DNA of 5,400 nucleotides. Origin: JABDBK01 sp964533645. Lineage in GTDB: Bacteria; Pseudomonadota; Gammaproteobacteria; DSM-16500. The first letter of the stretch is position 1, and the number at the start of each line of letters is the position of its first letter. Under the pieces are notes generated by a model. It ran no database searches. It saw only the letters and a program-made list of their open reading frames with translations, and had not been told where the DNA came from. This document shows, in pieces, positions 4,878-5,400 of this stretch. The translations under genes and the position numbers were made by a program. The stretch covers positions 1-5,400 of the forward strand of contig CAZHMQ010000127.1 in the NCBI GenBank assembly GCA_964533645.1, in the 5' to 3' direction.

Positions 4878-5111
4878 ATGAAAAAAGCAGTTACAACATT
4901 ATTTATCCGTAATCGCGCAAGACTATTTGAAAATCTATTCGAAGCAGTGCCCTCTAAATATTCCTCATTAATTAAAGAAGTCAACTCGGGATCATTTAAA
5001 GAAGAAGTAGTATCACCTGAAATGCAAGCAAGGTTTCAAAAAACATTAAATGATATTCTGCATGGAGAAGCCGAAGAACAAAAAACAATTTCAACGTATG
5101 CTAAACGTTAA
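4878..5111 (+). CDS. Hypothetical protein, 77 aa
   Basis: Not recognised. The ATG at 4878 has AGAGG at 4867-4871 (6-nt spacer). The protein starts with a basic stretch (MKKAVTTLFIRNRARLFENL) too polar to be a signal peptide, followed by acidic helical-looking sequence and a basic C-terminus (STYAKR). It is soluble and small, with no cysteines and no metal or nucleotide motif. It stands 144 nt after the DUF2335 gene on the same strand, with a possible promoter of its own. The clear ribosome binding site and even codon use support a real gene. Function is unknown. Confidence 0.62.
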   Translation: MKKAVTTLFIRNRARLFENLFEAVPSKYSSLIKEVNSGSFKEEVVSPEMQARFQKTLNDILHGEAEEQKTISTYAKR

Positions 5112-5123
5112 CAATTCTTCTAG

Positions 5124-5139
5124 CATACCCATACCCATA
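5124..5139 (+). repeat. Short tandem ATACCC repeat
   Basis: CATACCCATACCCATAC contains two full and one partial tandem copy of a 6-bp unit (CATACC/ATACCC), 12 nt after the stop of the 77-aa gene. It is too short to assign a role. It could be a slippage-prone site or part of a protein-binding cluster with the neighbouring hairpin and repeats. Confidence 0.35.
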
Positions 5140-5151
5140 CTCAAGTACTTA

Positions 5152-5190
5152 AGGTGTTGAAATTCCACTATTAAGTGAATTATCACACCT
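5152..5190. repeat. Long imperfect hairpin downstream of the 77-aa gene
   Basis: AGGTGT(T)GA-AATT-(C)-CACT at 5152-5169 pairs with AGTG-AATT-(A)-TCACACCT at 5173-5190 around an ATTA loop. This gives about 18 base pairs with three single-base bulges. No T-run follows, so it is not a standard intrinsic terminator, though it may still stop or protect the transcript of the 77-aa gene. An operator or a recombination site are alternatives. Confidence 0.45.
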
Positions 5191-5221
5191 AATATCTACA
5201 TTTTATGTGTTGATATGATAC

Positions 5222-5244
5222 TTATAGCATGTTATAGCATGTTA
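5222..5244 (+). repeat. Tandem 10-bp direct repeat TTATAGCATG
   Basis: Two perfect head-to-tail copies of TTATAGCATG (5222-5231 and 5232-5241) followed by TTA, the start of a third. One helical turn of period suggests a side-by-side protein-binding site, but two copies are too few to call iterons. Confidence 0.5.
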
Positions 5245-5400
5245 ATGCACATATTGTTTACATAATCAGGGTTGCATGTATGTTTTCTAAACAGAAAAAT
5301 GGCGAAAATTTTTTATCCACTCCAGATGAATAATCAAATAAACAAGGGGTCAGGCATGAGTGTGCCACAGGCATACAAACCATTCTAAACGGAATTAGGG
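5245..5400. other. Gene-poor right end, possible insertion-sequence edge
   Basis: No credible gene lies here. A TTTTCT-AAAC-AGAAAA inverted repeat (5283-5298) is followed by GGCGAAAATTTTTTATCCAC (5301-5320) and AAGGGGTCAGGC (5344-5355). From memory, this combination resembles the non-coding ends of IS21-like elements, but that is weak. TTATCCACT (5313-5321) also matches a DnaA box at 8 of 9 positions. A 10-codon frame (ATG 5356, stop 5386-5388) has AAGGGG at 5344-5349, but is too short to claim. Confidence 0.25.

Noticed and set aside
5152..5190. Rho-independent terminator
   Set aside because: Stem is AU-rich with bulges and has no T-run on either side.
5356..5388. 10-codon frame after AAGGGG
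   Set aside because: Too short to distinguish from chance; mentioned only under the right-end entry.
5266..5398. Minus-strand open frame of about 44 codons entering from the right edge
   Set aside because: No family resemblance, crosses inverted repeats, and no start context; chance open frame.
1..5400. CRISPR array or retron-type system
   Set aside because: No regularly spaced repeats of 25-40 bp and no reverse transcriptase or Cas-like protein in any frame.

Overview
The window is AT-rich bacterial DNA, with genes on both strands and intact-looking genes mixed with broken ones. The low GC, the gene-encoded CCA on a tRNA remnant, the Clp-like protease, the AlpA/integrase module and a DUF2335 membrane protein suggest an intracellular-type gammaproteobacterium of the Legionella/Coxiella kind. 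That placement is inference and has not been tested by a search.

Positions 1-3956 look like the end of a decaying integrated element (genomic island, ICE or prophage remnant). The best evidence is the 3' half of a tRNA gene at about 3912-3956. It runs from a CAT anticodon loop through a perfect T-arm and the acceptor strand to CCA, but has no matching 5' half, which is the usual scar of tRNA-directed integration. Its polarity places the element to the left, where a tyrosine integrase gene lies. The intact tRNA should therefore lie left of position 1.

On the minus strand, reading away from the scar, come: a ClpP-like protease gene cut off at its 3' end; a tyrosine integrase cut off at its 5' end but with all catalytic residues; an unrecognised 208-aa protein coupled to it; a 10-bp inverted repeat; an AlpA/excisionase-type DNA-binding protein; and a 110-aa protein coupled to that, with a primase/helicase-like segment. 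Coding remnants follow (747-1195), including two diverged copies of a 'SL-GITDP-E-S--YQ' motif.

At the far left, the first 29 codons of an XRE-type repressor (minus) face an unrecognised 144-aa gene (plus). Between them, a palindrome sits exactly across a strong sigma70-like promoter. This looks like a lysogeny- or transfer-type switch.

Right of the scar (3957-5400) is probably host flank or a neighbouring older insertion. It holds a plus-strand pair (an 83-aa unknown overlapping a DUF2335 membrane protein), a separate 77-aa unknown gene, and a gene-poor end with a hairpin, tandem repeats and a possible insertion-sequence edge. I see no CRISPR array, rRNA or complete tRNA.
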